NCBI GenBank assembly: GCA_947565475.1
Contig: CANOGI010000145.1
Coordinates: 1-5,998, forward strand
Length of the DNA stretch: 5,998 bases
DNA from: an uncultured Eubacteriaceae bacterium
Lineage (GTDB): Bacteria > Bacillota > Clostridia > Lachnospirales > CAG-274
Reading direction: 5' to 3'
In this document: in pieces, positions 5,139-5,998 of the stretch
Numbering within the stretch: the stretch's first letter is position 1
Layout: each line of letters opens with the position of its first letter
Made by a program: the position numbers and the translations under genes
Notes under the pieces: model-generated
The model's database searches: none
What the model saw: the letters and a program-made list of their open reading frames with translations, nothing else
Told to the model about the DNA's origin: nothing

Positions 5139-5998
5139 TTATAAAGAGTGGATTTGTGAAATGCTTATCTTTAAAATAGCGTCTTTTAAAATTTCAGCGG
5201 CTGTAACAGGGGCTACTCTTCCCGGAAGTCCTGGACAATAAAACGCTTTTATATTGAGCTCTCTTGCGAGACAGAAATCTACTCCTCCTGGAGCTTGCGC
5301 AAGATCTACAATAACGCAGTTCTTATTTAATTTTTTTAATATACTTTTTTCTATAATGGGCGCGGGTATTGTATTGAAAAGAAAGTTAAATTCGTTTATA
5401 TGATTTTTAGCATCATAAAGATTGATTCCTTTATAGCCGAAAGCCTTTATATAGGCTTCGTCTTTTTCATTCCTAAATGTTACGGAAACGTCTGCGCCAA
5501 GACCTTTTAAGTCTCTCGCTAAAAATTTTCCGCATCTTCCGTATCCGAATATAACACATTTACTTCCGAAGAGTGTGCGGTCGCTTTCCTCTATTGCTTT
5601 TAAAATCGCTCCTTCAGCTGTTGGAATAGCGTTTAAGACAGCAACAGCCTCATGTTCAAAAAAATCGAAAATTCTTATTCTGTGTTTAGCTGCGGTTTCT
5701 CTGACTTTGTCGCTTATTACTCCTCCTATTATTAATTTCACGTCGTTTTTATTCATTTTTTTAAATAAATCGTTTATTTTTATTTCCATACAGTCTGTTA
5801 AGAAAATTTTCTCATTGTCCTTTGAAAAGGGTATAGGACCAATTATGACATCTGTTCCCTCAAAGAGAGTATCAAAATCCTTATGGGCGCAGTCAATACA
5901 GTTGTTGCAAAAGTAACATACTTGATAGCCCTCTTTTTTTAGCATATCGGAGAGAATTTTATATCTTAAATCTCCCCCCAAAATTCCGAATTTAAAAC
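5139..5998 (-). CDS. dpaA: Dipicolinate synthase subunit A, 5' end cut by the window edge
   Basis: This is the NAD(P)-binding subunit of dipicolinate synthase, the SpoVFA homologue, acting with DpaB in the mother cell to make the spore-core compound dipicolinic acid. The open frame runs to the window end: the codons before the first possible TTG start (5981) read FKFGI, completing the family's N-terminal strand FKFGILGGDLR, so the true start lies just outside. Counting from that F, 285 residues are visible, against roughly 297 for SpoVFA of Bacillus. Other family marks are IPTAEG (124-129), a second dinucleotide-binding loop GYGRCG (151-156; GLGRTG in Bacillus), DLAQAPGGVDF near 231-241 and PGLPGRVAP (255-263). 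No terminator is obvious after the stop, so readthrough across the 841-bp spacer to dpaB is possible. Confidence 0.92.
   Translation of the reverse strand, partial: FKFGILGGDLRYKILSDMLKKEGYQVCYFCNNCIDCAHKDFDTLFEGTDVIIGPIPFSKDNEKIFLTDCMEIKINDLFKKMNKNDVKLIIGGVISDKVRETAAKHRIRIFDFFEHEAVAVLNAIPTAEGAILKAIEESDRTLFGSKCVIFGYGRCGKFLARDLKGLGADVSVTFRNEKDEAYIKAFGYKGINLYDAKNHINEFNFLFNTIPAPIIEKSILKKLNKNCVIVDLAQAPGGVDFCLARELNIKAFYCPGLPGRVAPVTAAEILKDAILKISISQIHSL

Noticed and set aside
5575..5916. Plus-strand open frame of 113 codons opposite dpaA
   Set aside because: It is a shadow of dpaA; its hydrophobic look comes from the complement of the dpaA codons.

Overview
The window looks like a piece of a low-GC, endospore-forming member of the Clostridia, possibly a ruminococcal or oscillospiral relative. 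The DNA is very AT-rich and has strong GGAGG-type ribosome binding sites. It carries both subunits of the sporulation enzyme dipicolinate synthase and a secreted pectate lyase with a C-terminal dockerin-like module. The lineage is inferred from this gene combination and base composition, not from a marker gene.

Layout. All three substantial genes lie on the minus strand, so transcription runs from the right edge to the left. At the right edge is dpaA (spoVFA), cut by the window end a few codons short of its start. About 840 bp of non-coding DNA packed with inverted repeats follows, then dpaB (spoVFB). A rho-independent terminator lies downstream of dpaB. Next comes a clean sigma-A-type promoter, a leader of about 175 nt and the 891-codon pectate lyase gene, which uses a TTG start. 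Two hairpins downstream of that gene probably stop transcription.

The left 545 bp look like a mobile-element graveyard. At the extreme left is what looks like the 3' end of an IS200/IS605-type tnpB element on the plus strand: a short protein tail, a GC-rich hairpin and a TCAA motif. Then come a minus-strand start region with a good ribosome binding site and an early stop, resembling the N-terminus of an IS4-type transposase, the 5' portion of a tRNA on the minus strand, and a 63-bp palindromic element.

Functionally, DpaA and DpaB together would make dipicolinic acid in the mother cell during sporulation. The pectate lyase is an unrelated secreted enzyme for plant cell-wall degradation with its own promoter. 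The least ordinary feature is the long, hairpin-rich spacer that splits dpaA from dpaB, genes that are normally contiguous. I see no convincing new defence or other multi-gene system here.
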